DNA of 64,000 nt from JAPPHY01 sp034423135 (lineage in GTDB: Bacteria; Chloroflexota; Dehalococcoidia; Lucifugimonadales; UBA2985), in assembly GCA_034423135.1 (NCBI GenBank), contig DAOUJC010000008.1:248001-312000 (forward strand). The letters are read 5' to 3'. Positions 41,446 to 50,669 of this stretch are shown one piece after another. Position 1 is the stretch's first letter. The number at the start of each line of letters is the position of its first letter. The translations under genes were made by a program, and so were the position numbers. Below the pieces are notes generated by a model, which was given only the letters and a program-made list of their open reading frames with translations, did no database searches and was not told the origin of the DNA.

Positions 41446-42585
41446 CTACCACTGCACGAACATCGGCATGACCACGTGCACGTAGTCCTCACGGCCAAGC
41501 GGCTTCACCACGCCGGGACTGGAGGGCGTCGTCGTCTCCAGCGCAATGTTCTCCCCGTCCAGGTTGGACAGCACCTCCGTCAGGTAGCGGCTGCTGAAGG
41601 CGATCTTCGCCTCCGCTCCCTCGACGTTTGCGTCAATCTCACCCGTGTTGTCGCCAGTCTCCTCCGCGCTCGACGTTACCACCATCTTTCCCCTCATTCC
41701 GTCAGACCCCGGCACCATCTGCAGCCGGATGATGCCTCCGCCGTCCCTGGCGAAGATTGCGGCAGCACGCGCAGCGCGCGAGAACTCGACCAGACTCATG
41801 ACCGCCGTGGTGTTGGCGCTCTGCGGTATCAGCTGGGCGTAGTTGGGGAACGAGCCCTGCACCAGCTGCGACACGATTTCGATGTTCTTGATGTGGACAA
41901 GCAGCTGGCTCTTGGAGGGCGTGATGACGACCTCCACCGGCTCGTCCTGATCGGCCAGCAACCGCTGCATCTCCAGCAGCGTCCGCGCCGGCACGATAGC
42001 CTCCGTGTCCTCGGGCGCCGGCTCCAACAGCGACCCCTTGAACACCGCAAGCCTGAAGCCGTCGGCACCTGCGAGCGTGAACTGCTGCCCGGAAATCTCC
42101 ACCTTCACGCCCGTGAGAACAGGCCTGGCCTCTTCCGTCGCGGCCGCAAAGGCCACCCGGCCGATGGCCGTCCGCAGCACGTGAGGCTCCACGCGGGCGG
42201 TCATGCCCTCCTCCACCGTCGGAATCGGAGGGAACTCCTCCGCCGCGGTGCCGTTGATGTTCGCCTGAAAGCGGCCGCACTTGAAGCGGACACCCAGCGG
42301 CCTGGTGGTCAGCTCCATTTCGACGCGGTCAGGCGGAAGCGAGTTTACAAAGTCCGTGAGAAGCCTTGCGGGTATGGTCACCGAGCCTTCCTCATGAACC
42401 TCGCCTCCCACCCACGTTGTGACAGCCAGCTCCAGGTTGGTCGCCGAGAGCTTCAGCCTGCCCTGATCAGTCTCTATGAGGACGTTCTGAGTGATGGGCA
42501 GGGTGGTACGAGTCGCAACCGCCCGCCCCACGAGCGCCAGGCCCCGGCTGAGGTTTTCTTGAAGGCACGTGAACCGCATTTGCAC
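41446..42585 (-). CDS. dnaN: DNA polymerase III beta clamp
   Basis: The 379-residue sliding clamp tethers the replicative polymerase to DNA. The N-terminus MRFTCLQENLSRGLALVGRAV, three repeated clamp domains, and the C-terminal DYVHVVMPMF (the family usually ends in a PxR/PMR pocket) are clear. Length is close to the usual 366. It stands alone with its own strong promoter; dnaA, recF and gyrB are not adjacent, so this locus is not evidence for a replication origin. Confidence 0.95.
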   Translation of the reverse strand: MQMRFTCLQENLSRGLALVGRAVATRTTLPITQNVLIETDQGRLKLSATNLELAVTTWVGGEVHEEGSVTIPARLLTDFVNSLPPDRVEMELTTRPLGVRFKCGRFQANINGTAAEEFPPIPTVEEGMTARVEPHVLRTAIGRVAFAAATEEARPVLTGVKVEISGQQFTLAGADGFRLAVFKGSLLEPAPEDTEAIVPARTLLEMQRLLADQDEPVEVVITPSKSQLLVHIKNIEIVSQLVQGSFPNYAQLIPQSANTTAVMSLVEFSRAARAAAIFARDGGGIIRLQMVPGSDGMRGKMVVTSSAEETGDNTGEIDANVEGAEAKIAFSSRYLTEVLSNLDGENIALETTTPSSPGVVKPLGREDYVHVVMPMFVQW

Positions 42586-42609
42586 TTCCTTGGGTTTGGA
42601 TTGAACGGT

Positions 42610-42638
42610 AGTATAGGGCGGCCCAGATTCATCGTCAA
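42610..42638 (-). promoter_or_regulatory. Promoter of dnaN
   Basis: TTGACG, a 17-bp spacer and TATACT; the predicted start near 42603 leaves an 18-nt leader. It is the closest match to the sigma-70 consensus in this part of the window. Confidence 0.7.
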
Positions 42639-42653
42639 CAGAATCCAGACGCG

Positions 42654-43310
42654 CTACTGCAACAGCGACTCGATGTCCGCCACAACGCGCTCCGCATCCC
42701 AGGCCTCCGAGTCGTACAGCGCCCGCACCACGCCAGCGCGATCCGCAAGGAGCATACGTGTCGAGTGGAGCACGTTGTACTCGTGGATGTGGATTGTCCC
42801 ATCGTCATGAACGTGCCGGTTGGACTGGTCGACGCGGTTGTAGCCCAGCTTGAATCCATCCGTAATCACGGCCCGGACATCCTCAGGGCTGCCCGTGAGA
42901 AACCGCCACGACTCGTGGTCGGCGCCGTGGCGGTCTGCATACGCCAGCAGAGCCTCCGGCGTGTCCTGTTCCGGGTCGACCGTGATCGACAGCAGCACGA
43001 CCCTGCTGCCCAGCAAGCCCTCGCCCGCAAGCAGGGACTGCATCTCAGACAAGCGCGGGGTGAGCACGGGACAGAGCTGTATGCAGTTGGTGAACACGAA
43101 GTTCGCCAGCGTTACCTTGTCCTCCAGTGACTCACTTGAGAACTCCCGGCCCAGCTGGTCCGTAAGCGTAAAGTCAGGCACCTCGAAGAACTCCGGCAGC
43201 TCGACCGGCTCCTGGGAGCCGCACGCGGCCGCTACCAGCGGGAGCGCCAGCGCAGCCGCGACGATTCCGTTTCGGATTCGACGCGCGCAGCGCAACCAGC
43301 GCAGGCTCAC
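42654..43310 (-). CDS. SCO1/SenC-family copper chaperone
   Basis: The 218-residue lipoprotein has a lipobox-type end of its signal (LVAAAC) and the thioredoxin fold with the copper ligands in FTNCIQLCPV (CxxxC) and a conserved His in NRHVHDDG. It delivers copper to the CuA site of cytochrome c oxidase. The GTG start overlaps the ctaA stop by 4 bp, and it is the last gene of the oxidase assembly series. Confidence 0.92.
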   Translation of the reverse strand: MSLRWLRCARRIRNGIVAAALALPLVAAACGSQEPVELPEFFEVPDFTLTDQLGREFSSESLEDKVTLANFVFTNCIQLCPVLTPRLSEMQSLLAGEGLLGSRVVLLSITVDPEQDTPEALLAYADRHGADHESWRFLTGSPEDVRAVITDGFKLGYNRVDQSNRHVHDDGTIHIHEYNVLHSTRMLLADRAGVVRALYDSEAWDAERVVADIESLLQ

Positions 43311-44308
43311 TCAGTGCCCCGCATCGACCTGGACCGGTCAGGCTCGCGTGGGACTGGCTTCTCCCCTGTCGCGCCTCTGTGCATTGAACCGGCCAACAGC
43401 ATCGCAACCGCCCAGAAGATCATCGCAGCCGCCAGGTGCGAGCCCCTCACGTCCGGTGGCAGCCTCAGCACCACGTTCAGGATACCCAGCGTCGTCTGCA
43501 GGGCCAGCAGAGAGACCATGAATCCGGCGGTCGCCGCCAGTCCAGCGTGCCTCGCCGCGATCGCATGGAACGCCACCGCCAACATCAGCACCACCACCAC
43601 CAGGCCAATGGCCCGATGCGCCATGTGAAGCCACTGCGGACCCGTCATGTCCCAAGGCATCACGTTGCACAGCGGTATGGTCGTGCAGGCCAGCGGCGCT
43701 CCCACGCTCCGCGTCACGTACGCACCCGAGAGAAGCATCACGAAAGTGACGGCAGCCAAGACAGTCGAGGAACGACGCAGCGCGTCCAGGTTCCACCCTG
43801 GCTGTAGGCCTTCGTGAAGCCATCGCGGGCGCACGAGCTGCGCTGTTGTGAGCGCAAGCAGCCCCACCAGTCCGGCTGCCACGCCCGTGTGGAGCAGCGC
43901 CCAACCCGGCTCGATCTCGGACAGGACGGTGAACGCGCCGAGCGCCGCCTGGACCAGCAGGAATACGCCCGACGCTGCCGAGAGCGCGAAAACGCGGCTG
44001 CGAGGCCCGTGCTGCGCGTAGACCGACACCACCATCAGAAGCGTGAAGACTCCGGCTACGGCGGCGGAGAGGCGATGGATGTACTCTATCCACGCTGCCA
44101 GCTCCCAGGGCGGAATGATCTGCCCGTAGCACAGCGGCCAGTCCGGGCAGCCGAGGCCAGAGCCGGTGACGCGCACTACGCCTCCAAGCGTGACCGCCAG
44201 CAGAGCCGAGGCCAGCGCCGCTGACGCCATTGCCGGCGCCAGCCGACCCGCCGCCGCTCGCGACCCGCCGACGCCCGTCAGTCTGTCGCTCTGTTGAGTG
44301 CCGCCCAC
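43307..44308 (-). CDS. ctaA: Heme A synthase (CtaA/COX15)
   Basis: The 333-residue membrane protein has about eight helices, the conserved GSGLGCPDWPLCYGQ loop with its cysteine pair, and heme-ligand histidines in EYIHRLSAAVAG and HMAHRAIGLVVV. It oxidises heme O to heme A for the oxidase. Its N-terminal part begins after a 25-residue variable tail. It lies 4 bp after ctaG and overlaps the SCO1 gene. Confidence 0.94.
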   Translation of the reverse strand: MGGTQQSDRLTGVGGSRAAAGRLAPAMASAALASALLAVTLGGVVRVTGSGLGCPDWPLCYGQIIPPWELAAWIEYIHRLSAAVAGVFTLLMVVSVYAQHGPRSRVFALSAASGVFLLVQAALGAFTVLSEIEPGWALLHTGVAAGLVGLLALTTAQLVRPRWLHEGLQPGWNLDALRRSSTVLAAVTFVMLLSGAYVTRSVGAPLACTTIPLCNVMPWDMTGPQWLHMAHRAIGLVVVVLMLAVAFHAIAARHAGLAATAGFMVSLLALQTTLGILNVVLRLPPDVRGSHLAAAMIFWAVAMLLAGSMHRGATGEKPVPREPDRSRSMRGTE

Positions 44309-44312
44309 CTCG

Positions 44313-45179
44313 TCACACAGCCGGCCGGAACTCCGGCAGACCCTCCGTCTCTTCCCTGTAGAACCAGCGCAGGAACACCACGCAGATCGCAGGGACGTAG
44401 ACGACGAGCCACGTCACCTTCATGATGATGCCACCGAGCTGCTGGTCCGCTATCGGCGACAGGTCAAACACCCTTGGCGCCGCCTCGTAGAACGGATAGA
44501 AGGTCTGGTTGGAGAAGGTGATCACCGCGAACAGGGGCGTCTGCGAAATCGACAACAGCACCAGGTACAGCAGTTGGCCCGGGTACGACAGCGGCGGAAG
44601 TGAAGGGAGCGGGCTGAGGATGGGCCACCACGCTATGACCGCAGTCGAGATGAACAGCAGGTGCTCCAGAATGTGGAAGACGTGGGTGTTGAGCGCCCCG
44701 TCATAGAACACCGGAAAGTGCCACACCGCAAACACGCCGGTGAACAGAAGGAATGCCAGCGGCGGGAACGTCAGCAGCCTGCCAAGCCTCATCACCGCGT
44801 CCGAACGCACCAGCGGCGCGATCAGCCAACCCGGCGTCCCGAACAGCAGCATGGGCGGGGCCACCAGCGTGATCAGCATGTGCTGAGCCATGTGGGCGCT
44901 GAACAGGTAGTTGTCGCTAAGCTCGTGGATGGGGCCTGCCAGCGCGAAGAGCAGGATGAGCACACCGGTCAGAAAGGACGCTACCTGCCATCCGCTGGGG
45001 CCGGGCGATTCCGGCCCAGTGATTCGCCCGCGCAGCGGCCCCGTGAACAGCAGGTATGCGCCGGCCAGAAGCAACAGCCCTGAGTAGAGGTCGGGGTGCC
45101 AGTGCCACACCCACCACTGCACGTCAACGCGGGCACTGGACTCCTGCGCAAGAATGGCGGGTGCTGGTATGCTCCACAA
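44313..45179 (-). CDS. CtaG/caa3-type oxidase assembly membrane protein
   Basis: The 288-residue protein has seven membrane helices and the family motifs WWVWHWHPDLYSGLLLLAG, LSDNYLFSAHMAQHMLITLVAPPMLLFGTPGW, and HILEHLLFISTAVIAWWPI. These histidines match the Caa3_CtaG (DUF1404-related) family, which assists copper insertion into caa3 oxidase and is unrelated to the mitochondrial COX11 CtaG. The start is TTG, after a short hydrophobic lead, and is uncertain. The 152 bp before it hold nothing recognised. Confidence 0.85.
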   Translation of the reverse strand: MWSIPAPAILAQESSARVDVQWWVWHWHPDLYSGLLLLAGAYLLFTGPLRGRITGPESPGPSGWQVASFLTGVLILLFALAGPIHELSDNYLFSAHMAQHMLITLVAPPMLLFGTPGWLIAPLVRSDAVMRLGRLLTFPPLAFLLFTGVFAVWHFPVFYDGALNTHVFHILEHLLFISTAVIAWWPILSPLPSLPPLSYPGQLLYLVLLSISQTPLFAVITFSNQTFYPFYEAAPRVFDLSPIADQQLGGIIMKVTWLVVYVPAICVVFLRWFYREETEGLPEFRPAV

Positions 45180-45331
45180 CTCGGATGTCTCCGATTACCT
45201 AGCGGCTGGTGCGGCCGGTCGGGATGCGATTTGCGTGCCGGAGCGTCATGGAGCCGGTTGGAGGCCTTTCCTGAACGTCGCCCAGAGTCCCGGACGTGTG
45301 ACGTCGCTCCGAGGCGTACTGGTTTGGCGCC

Positions 45332-45628
45332 CTAGAGCAACGCCTGGAACAGCACCAGCAACGCGATGATCACTCCGGAGGCCAGCGCCAACCCGCCCAC
45401 GAAGAACATCGAGAAGAGCCTCTCGTCGAACTTCAGGTGCATGTAGAACATGGCCACCAGCGCGAACTTCAACACGGAGAGCACCGAGAACACGGTCAGC
45501 TTGATGAAGTCCATCGACTCCGGCGCGAAGAATATCGCCCACTCGATGAAGGTTACGACAGCCAGGATGGCGGCAATCTTCAAGTAGGCCATCGGCGTTG
45601 GGTGAGCTGGGTGTCGCCCGTGTTCCAT
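45332..45628 (-). CDS. Cytochrome c oxidase subunit IV (caa3 type)
   Basis: The 98-residue protein has three membrane helices (YLKIAAILAVVTFIEWAIFF, IKLTVFSVLSVLKFALVAMFYMHL and FFVGGLALASGVIIALLVLF) and the conserved FYMHLKFDERLF motif of caa3 subunit IV (CtaF/COX4_pro). The ATG at 45628 is used because GGAGG is 5 nt upstream; an ATG one codon earlier would be too close. The stop-to-start distance from subunit III is 23 bp. Confidence 0.88.
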   Translation of the reverse strand: MEHGRHPAHPTPMAYLKIAAILAVVTFIEWAIFFAPESMDFIKLTVFSVLSVLKFALVAMFYMHLKFDERLFSMFFVGGLALASGVIIALLVLFQALL

Positions 45629-45651
45629 CATCTCCTCCGCTATTCCTATAC

Positions 45652-46365
45652 CTACGCCACCGTGACGCCTATCAGGTAGACCACCGTGAATATGACGATC
45701 CACACGATGTCAACGAAGTGCCAGTAGAGCGCCGCCAGGTCCACGTTCAGCCCGCCATCCCGGATGAGGTCCTCGCCCTTGCGGCGGAAGGAGTACCCGA
45801 ACAGCGACAGCAGCCATATCACACCCACGGTGACGTGAGCCCCGTGGAAGCCGGTCAGCGTGAAGAACGTGCTGCCGAACAGGTTCGTCCTGGGTGTCAG
45901 CCCGTAGTTGGCCTCGTACGTGGTTGCCCCGTTCATGCAGGCTTCATCCGGGTACTGTGCCGGTCTGTCCAGCGCGGGCGGGCACTCGAATTCCTGGTGG
46001 TGGTGCGCAAACTCGGTGAACTCGAAGAACTGGAAGCCCAGGAACGTGGCGCCCAGCAGCGCCGTGCACACAATCCACACCCTGAACCGCTTGACGTCGC
46101 CCTTGCTGATGGCGGAGTAAGACAGCACCATCATAAGGCTGCTCATCAGCAGCACGAAGGTGCTGACGGTGGTTGTGTTGATGTCCAGGACGTCCACAGG
46201 CCCCGGGCCGCTGATACTTTGCCCGTAGTAGACGAGGTACGTGGCGATCAGCGAGCCGAAGAACATGCACTCCGAGCCAAGAAAGGCCCAGATCAGCATC
46301 TTCCGATGGTCTATGCCGGTGGTTGTGGCGTGTTCGGCGTGCTGTGTCGCCTCAGCGTGTTCCAA
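45652..46365 (-). CDS. ctaE: Cytochrome c oxidase subunit III
   Basis: The 237-residue membrane protein shows helices and motifs of subunit III: KMLIWAFLGSECMFFGSLIATYL, TFFTLTGFHGAHVTVGVIWLLSL and LYWHFVDIVWIVIFTVVYL, including the conserved GFHGAHV and YWHFVD. An insertion between helices (HHHQEFECPPALDRPAQYPDEACMNG) is longer than usual and has two cysteines. It starts 18 bp after ctaD. Confidence 0.93.
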   Translation of the reverse strand: MEHAEATQHAEHATTTGIDHRKMLIWAFLGSECMFFGSLIATYLVYYGQSISGPGPVDVLDINTTTVSTFVLLMSSLMMVLSYSAISKGDVKRFRVWIVCTALLGATFLGFQFFEFTEFAHHHQEFECPPALDRPAQYPDEACMNGATTYEANYGLTPRTNLFGSTFFTLTGFHGAHVTVGVIWLLSLFGYSFRRKGEDLIRDGGLNVDLAALYWHFVDIVWIVIFTVVYLIGVTVA

Positions 46366-46383
46366 CTTGACTTCTCCCTGCGC

Positions 46384-48234
46384 CTAGTGTCCCTGCTCGT
46401 CCGGCGCGGTGGCCGGTTCCATTGACCAGGCGTAGACTCCAATCATCGTGATGGCGGCGCCAACTATGGCGACCGGGAAGCTGTACACCAAGCCGTAGCC
46501 TGCGATTCCCAGTCCCAGGGACGTGATCAACGGCAGTATCGACGGGCTTGGCATGTGGATGCCGTGGCCCTCCTCGTCGTCGTCGTGAGCGCCCCCGGCC
46601 GGAGCGTGAACGCCGTGGCCGCTGCCGTGCTTCTGCTCCCAGAACGGGTCGCGGCCGTGCACCGTGGGAATGACAGCAAAGTTGTACTCAGGCGGAGGCG
46701 AGGGTATCGACCACTCCAGCGTGCGCCCGTCCCAGGGGTCGTCTCCCGCGATCTCGCCCTTGCGAAGGCTGCGGAAGAAGTTGTGCACGAAGATGAGTGT
46801 CGCAATGCCCAGGACGAATGCGCCGAGCGTAGACACGAGGTTCCAGAAGTCCCAGCCCATGCCCTCGGGGTAGGTGTAGTTCCTGCGCGGCATCCCGTCC
46901 AGCCCCAGGAAGTGCATGGGGTAGAAGGCCAGATTCATACCGATGAAGCTGAGCCAGAAGTGCCACTTCCCCACCTTCTCGCTGAGCAGGCGGCCCGTAG
47001 CCTTTGGGAACCAGTAGTAGATCCCTGCGAATACGGCCATTATGCTGCCGCCGAACAGCACGTAGTGGATGTGCGCTACGATGAAGTAGGTGTCCTGCTG
47101 CTGAGCGTCCGACGGCGCGACTGCGTGCATGACGCCGCTCAGCCCGCCAACGATGAACAGGAAGACGAACCCGATCGCGAACAGCGGCGCCGTCTTGAGG
47201 TCGATCGAGCCTCCCCACAGCGTGCCTATCCAGTTGAATATCTTGATGCCAGTGGGTACGGCGATGAACATGGTTGTGATGGCGAACACGGAGTTGGCGA
47301 TGGGCCCCAAACCCACGGTGAACATGTGGTGGCTCCACACGGCCCAGCCCATGAATCCGATGGTGATTCCCGACAGCACCACCACAGGATAGCCGTAGAG
47401 CGGCTTGCGGGAAAACGTAGGCAATACCTCGGAGACTATGCCCATGGCAGGCAGTATCAGAATGTACACCTCAGGGTGCCCGAAGACCCAGAATAGGTGC
47501 TGCCACAGGATAACGTCCGCGCCCGCCTCTACGTTGAAGAAGTTCATGCCGAAGGTGCGGTCCATGTACAGTTCAATGAGACCCACGGTAATCACCGGCA
47601 TGGCCGTCACGAGGAGGAAGGAGGTCACCAGCGTCATCCAGATGAACACCGGCAAGCGCATGAGCGTCATGCCCGGCGCCCGCATGTTGATGATGGTGAT
47701 TATGAAGTTCAGGGCCGCGGCCACCGAGGAAACTCCGAGCACGCCCAGGCCAACCACGTAGAAGTCCATGCCCTTGCCCGGGTTGAAGCTCTCCGCCGTG
47801 AGCGGCGCGTATGCGAACCAGCCCGTGTTGGGCGAGCTACCGACAAACCAGCCAGTCTGCAATATGAACGCGCCCAGCAGGAACACCCAGTAGCTGAACG
47901 CATTGAGGCGCGGGAACGCGACGTCCCGGGCGCCTATCATCAGCGGCACCACCAGGTTGAAGAAAGCGGCGCTCAGGGGCATGACGGCAAGGAAGATCAT
48001 CGTGAGCGCGTGCATGGTGAAGAGCTGGCTGAACACCTCCGCGCTGATGATCCCGTGCTCCGCCCTGGCCAGCTGGAAACGCATCAGGAGCGCCTCCAGT
48101 CCGCCCACCAGGAAGAAGATGAACGCGGTGACGCCGTACAGCGCCCCGATCTTCTTGTGGTCCACCGTTGATATCCAGCTCCAGATGCCGGTGGGCCTCG
48201 TCGGCCTGCTGAACACTCCTGCTAAAGTTGTCAT
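46384..48234 (-). CDS. ctaD: Cytochrome c oxidase subunit I
   Basis: The 616-residue catalytic subunit has all heme-copper ligands: the low-spin heme His in FTMHALTMIFLAVMP, the CuB His-Tyr pair in WVFGHPEVYILILPAMG, VWSHHMFTVG, and heme a3/a histidines in VAHIHYVLFGG. The C-terminal extension (HGSGHGVHAPAGGAHDDDEEGHGIHMP) is His-, Asp- and Glu-rich. Two final helices complete the A-type enzyme. The Tyr of the crosslink is present (PEVY). It pumps protons while reducing O2 with cytochrome c. Confidence 0.97.
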   Translation of the reverse strand: MTTLAGVFSRPTRPTGIWSWISTVDHKKIGALYGVTAFIFFLVGGLEALLMRFQLARAEHGIISAEVFSQLFTMHALTMIFLAVMPLSAAFFNLVVPLMIGARDVAFPRLNAFSYWVFLLGAFILQTGWFVGSSPNTGWFAYAPLTAESFNPGKGMDFYVVGLGVLGVSSVAAALNFIITIINMRAPGMTLMRLPVFIWMTLVTSFLLVTAMPVITVGLIELYMDRTFGMNFFNVEAGADVILWQHLFWVFGHPEVYILILPAMGIVSEVLPTFSRKPLYGYPVVVLSGITIGFMGWAVWSHHMFTVGLGPIANSVFAITTMFIAVPTGIKIFNWIGTLWGGSIDLKTAPLFAIGFVFLFIVGGLSGVMHAVAPSDAQQQDTYFIVAHIHYVLFGGSIMAVFAGIYYWFPKATGRLLSEKVGKWHFWLSFIGMNLAFYPMHFLGLDGMPRRNYTYPEGMGWDFWNLVSTLGAFVLGIATLIFVHNFFRSLRKGEIAGDDPWDGRTLEWSIPSPPPEYNFAVIPTVHGRDPFWEQKHGSGHGVHAPAGGAHDDDEEGHGIHMPSPSILPLITSLGLGIAGYGLVYSFPVAIVGAAITMIGVYAWSMEPATAPDEQGH

Positions 48235-48333
48235 CTGTCCCCTCCGCTGCTCTCCGCCCTGCCGGTGCCACCGGCAAGCGGGGTGAGATGCGAGAGACTC
48301 TTCCTGAGCCCGTGTCCCTTTGCAGCTCTCATT

Positions 48334-49374
48334 CTACTTCAGACTCAAGATGTATGCAGTAAGGTTGTTGACGTCCTCGTCGCTCAGGGCAAAATCCGGG
48401 TTCATGTAGGCCAGTCCGTCCCGGTTCATGATGTTGCCGGGTTTGAAGTCGGACGGGTCGGTTATCCATGCCCTCAGGTTCTCCTCGTTGTTGTCCAGCA
48501 CGCCGGCGGCGATTGTGGTCCGCGTGGCAACGTGGGTCAGGTTCGGCCCTATTATACCCGCCGCGGCAGGCACGCCCTCGATCTTGTGGCAGGCGATGCA
48601 GGCCTTTGTGATGAAGAGCTGCGCGCCCGTGGTCTCCGCCTCCGTCGCCGGCTGTGGCGCGTCGGCCAACTGAGCCTGCGTCCAGGCGTCGTAGTCCTCC
48701 TGCGACTCGGCGATGACCCGGAACTTCATCCACGCGTGGGACTCGCCGCAGAACTCTGCGCACTGGCCCAGGTACTCGCCCGGCTCGTCCGCCTGGAACC
48801 ACATGCTGGTGGTCTTGCCAGGCACCACGTCGATCTTGCCCGCCAGCTTGGGAATCCAGAAGCTGTGGATGACGTCCTCAGCGGTCAGGTCAACCACCAC
48901 CGCCTTCCCCACTGGAACGCGGATCTCGTTTGCCGTGACCACGCCGGAGTCGGGGTACACCACGGACCACCACCACTGGTGCCCCGTGACCTCGATAGTC
49001 ATCTGGTCAGCGTCCGCCGGTGGTTCCGTGATATAGAACTGCGCGGCTACGGTGGGCACGGCCACTGCTGCCAGCAGGAGCGCCGGAATCACCGTCCAGG
49101 TTATCTCCAGCCTGGTGTTGCCGTGCACCTGCTCCGGGATACCCTGGCCGGGCCTCCTGCGGTATCGGATGACCGTGTAGACCAGCCAGCCGCACACCAG
49201 CACGAAGATGACGATTACGGCCCAGAAGAGTAGCCAGAACAGGCCAAGCTGCCGCTCCGCGACGGGACCGTAGGCCTGAAGAATGGACTGGGGACTATCA
49301 GGATTGCACCCGACCGCCAGGAAAAGGCCGAGCGCCGCAATGAGGGGATATCTGAAGAGACTGCGCTTCATCAT
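48334..49374 (-). CDS. ctaC: Cytochrome c oxidase subunit II with fused cytochrome c
   Basis: The 346-residue protein has a lipobox (LFLAVGC) in its signal, two membrane helices (LLFWAVIVIFVLVCGWLVY and VIPALLLAAVAVPTVAAQFY), the CuA site CAEFCGESHAWM, and a C-terminal class I cytochrome c domain with TKACIACHKIEG (CxxCH) and distal Met in a late MNRDGLAYMNPDF segment. The fusion defines the caa3 type, in which electron transfer to CuA occurs inside the same polypeptide. The stop lies 99 bp before ctaD. Confidence 0.96.
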   Translation of the reverse strand: MMKRSLFRYPLIAALGLFLAVGCNPDSPQSILQAYGPVAERQLGLFWLLFWAVIVIFVLVCGWLVYTVIRYRRRPGQGIPEQVHGNTRLEITWTVIPALLLAAVAVPTVAAQFYITEPPADADQMTIEVTGHQWWWSVVYPDSGVVTANEIRVPVGKAVVVDLTAEDVIHSFWIPKLAGKIDVVPGKTTSMWFQADEPGEYLGQCAEFCGESHAWMKFRVIAESQEDYDAWTQAQLADAPQPATEAETTGAQLFITKACIACHKIEGVPAAAGIIGPNLTHVATRTTIAAGVLDNNEENLRAWITDPSDFKPGNIMNRDGLAYMNPDFALSDEDVNNLTAYILSLK

Positions 49375-49483
49375 TGCCGGGGTCTTTTATTCGATCCTGC
49401 CGAGCATTGATTCTTCCGGTCCGTCAGCGCCGGTCGGCACGCTTCCATGCTCTCCAACGCTGTGGATTGTTCCAAGCGTCACA

Positions 49484-49512
49484 ACTCTACCACGCAGCCT
49501 GATTTCTGGCAA
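49484..49512 (-). promoter_or_regulatory. Promoter of the caa3 oxidase cluster
   Basis: TTGCCA, a 17-bp spacer and TAGAGT with TGG before it (extended -10). The leader to ctaC would be about 100 nt. Confidence 0.55.
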
Positions 49513-49618
49513 GTAGTTTTGAGGCGAAATCAAGCGGATTCCTCCAGCGCTGAACGCAGGCTTGCCTGCTCGTCGCCACGACTGCCTATGCAGTCACGAC
49601 GCAACTCAGGCTAACCTG

Positions 49619-49627
49619 TGATAGAAT
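49619..49627 (+). promoter_or_regulatory. Extended -10 promoter candidate for the HEAT gene
   Basis: TGATAGAAT fits TGnTAnnnT, about 80 bp before the start; no good -35 is seen at the usual distance. Confidence 0.4.
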
Positions 49628-49707
49628 CACCACCGTCGCCGTACCGGCTCGCGCCCAGTTCGGGAGCACACGTGCCGGGCGGCGCCTGAGCATGGAAGGG
49701 AGAGCAT

Positions 49708-50520
49708 ATGCAGGGCCCGTCGGCCGCTGACTCGCCAGGTACGCTCATCAGCCTTCTGACCGGCGATCCGTCGGAGTACACCCGCGGCTGTGCTGCGCTC
49801 GCGCTGGGTCAGGCCCGCGTCACTCGCGCCCTCAAGCAGCTGCTGAGCGCGCTCTCCGACGAGTCGGCGTGGGTGCGCGGCTGGTCGGCATTCGCCCTCG
49901 GTCGCCTTCAGCAGCCGAACGTGCTGCCCGACCTCTGCCGCGCTCTCGGCGACGACGACGTTTGGGTGCGGCAGCAGGCCGCCGACGCCATCGTCCGCTT
50001 CGAGAGTCACCTCGCGGACGCAGCGCTCCTGCAGTCCCTCAAGCAGCGTGACGCAACGGCCAGGGCCTGGACGCTCCACGCCATCGCAGGCCGGGGCCAC
50101 CCGGACACGGCAATGGACGTGGTGCCCATACTGGAAGACGAGAGCCGCCCGGTACGCCTGAGCGCGATTCGCACGCTCTACCGCCTTGGACAGGCCGCCG
50201 CAGCCGCTCCGGTACGCATGTTCCTGCGAGACAACAACGAGAACATCCGCGGCGCGGCAGCTTACGCGCTTGGCGCGCTGGGCGACCGCGAAAGCGTGTC
50301 GGCCCTCACGCTGGCCCTGACCGACCCCAAGCCCTGGGTGCGCCGCAACGCAGCCTGGTCGCTGCTGGCCATGGGCGAGGCTCTGAACCTGGTGGCGTCT
50401 ATGAACAGAGATGAAGACCAGGGCGTCCGCCTCTTCGCAGAGAACGCTCGCAAGAAGATGCAGGGCGGTTTCCCCACGGGTGGCGCTGCGCCGGAGCAGG
50501 CGCCGGAAGCCCTCATATAG
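49708..50520 (+). CDS. HEAT-repeat protein
   Basis: The 270-residue protein is built of about seven HEAT/PBS-lyase-type repeats, with recurring AALALGQ, AFALGRL, AADAIVRF, LHAIAGRG, IRTLYRLGQ, AYALGALGD and AWSLLAMGE segments about 31 residues apart and LxxALxDxxxxVRxxAAxAL in most. Such alpha-solenoids bind proteins or act as scaffolds. No catalytic residue is visible and no partner is evident; the adjacent oxidase cluster is divergent and valS is downstream. The ATG follows a GGAAGGGAGAG site. Confidence 0.85.
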   Translation: MQGPSAADSPGTLISLLTGDPSEYTRGCAALALGQARVTRALKQLLSALSDESAWVRGWSAFALGRLQQPNVLPDLCRALGDDDVWVRQQAADAIVRFESHLADAALLQSLKQRDATARAWTLHAIAGRGHPDTAMDVVPILEDESRPVRLSAIRTLYRLGQAAAAAPVRMFLRDNNENIRGAAAYALGALGDRESVSALTLALTDPKPWVRRNAAWSLLAMGEALNLVASMNRDEDQGVRLFAENARKKMQGGFPTGGAAPEQAPEALI

Positions 50521-50588
50521 TTCCGTCCATTCACGATTAGCGGCCACGGCTGCTTTGACCGCCCCTGCCATTCCGGCCCTGCCATGCG

Positions 50589-50616
50589 TTGACTGTACTT
50601 GCCGTGGTGATAGAAT
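50589..50616 (+). promoter_or_regulatory. Promoter of valS
   Basis: TTGACT, a 16-bp spacer and TAGAAT with TGA before it. The predicted start near 50623 is 47 nt upstream of the valS ATG. Confidence 0.65.
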
Positions 50617-50669
50617 GGGGCATTGAGAATTGGCACAATCTGCAGCCGTCAACGAGCAAATCACAGGAA

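Larger units (their letters stand above)
49375..49707. other. Divergent intergenic region, ctaC / HEAT gene
   Basis: The 333-bp gap holds a ctaC promoter (49484-49512), an extended -10 for the HEAT gene (49619-49627) and a weak GACTGC/GCAGTC hairpin near 49580-49596. No coding sequence or regulator site was recognised otherwise. Confidence 0.6.

Noticed and set aside
41446..42638. Replication origin next to dnaN
   Set aside because: No dnaA gene, DnaA-box cluster or AT-rich unwinding region is present beside it.
50521..50669. T-box leader before valS
   Set aside because: The space between the promoter and the start is under 60 nt, too short for a T-box, and no T-box core sequence is seen.
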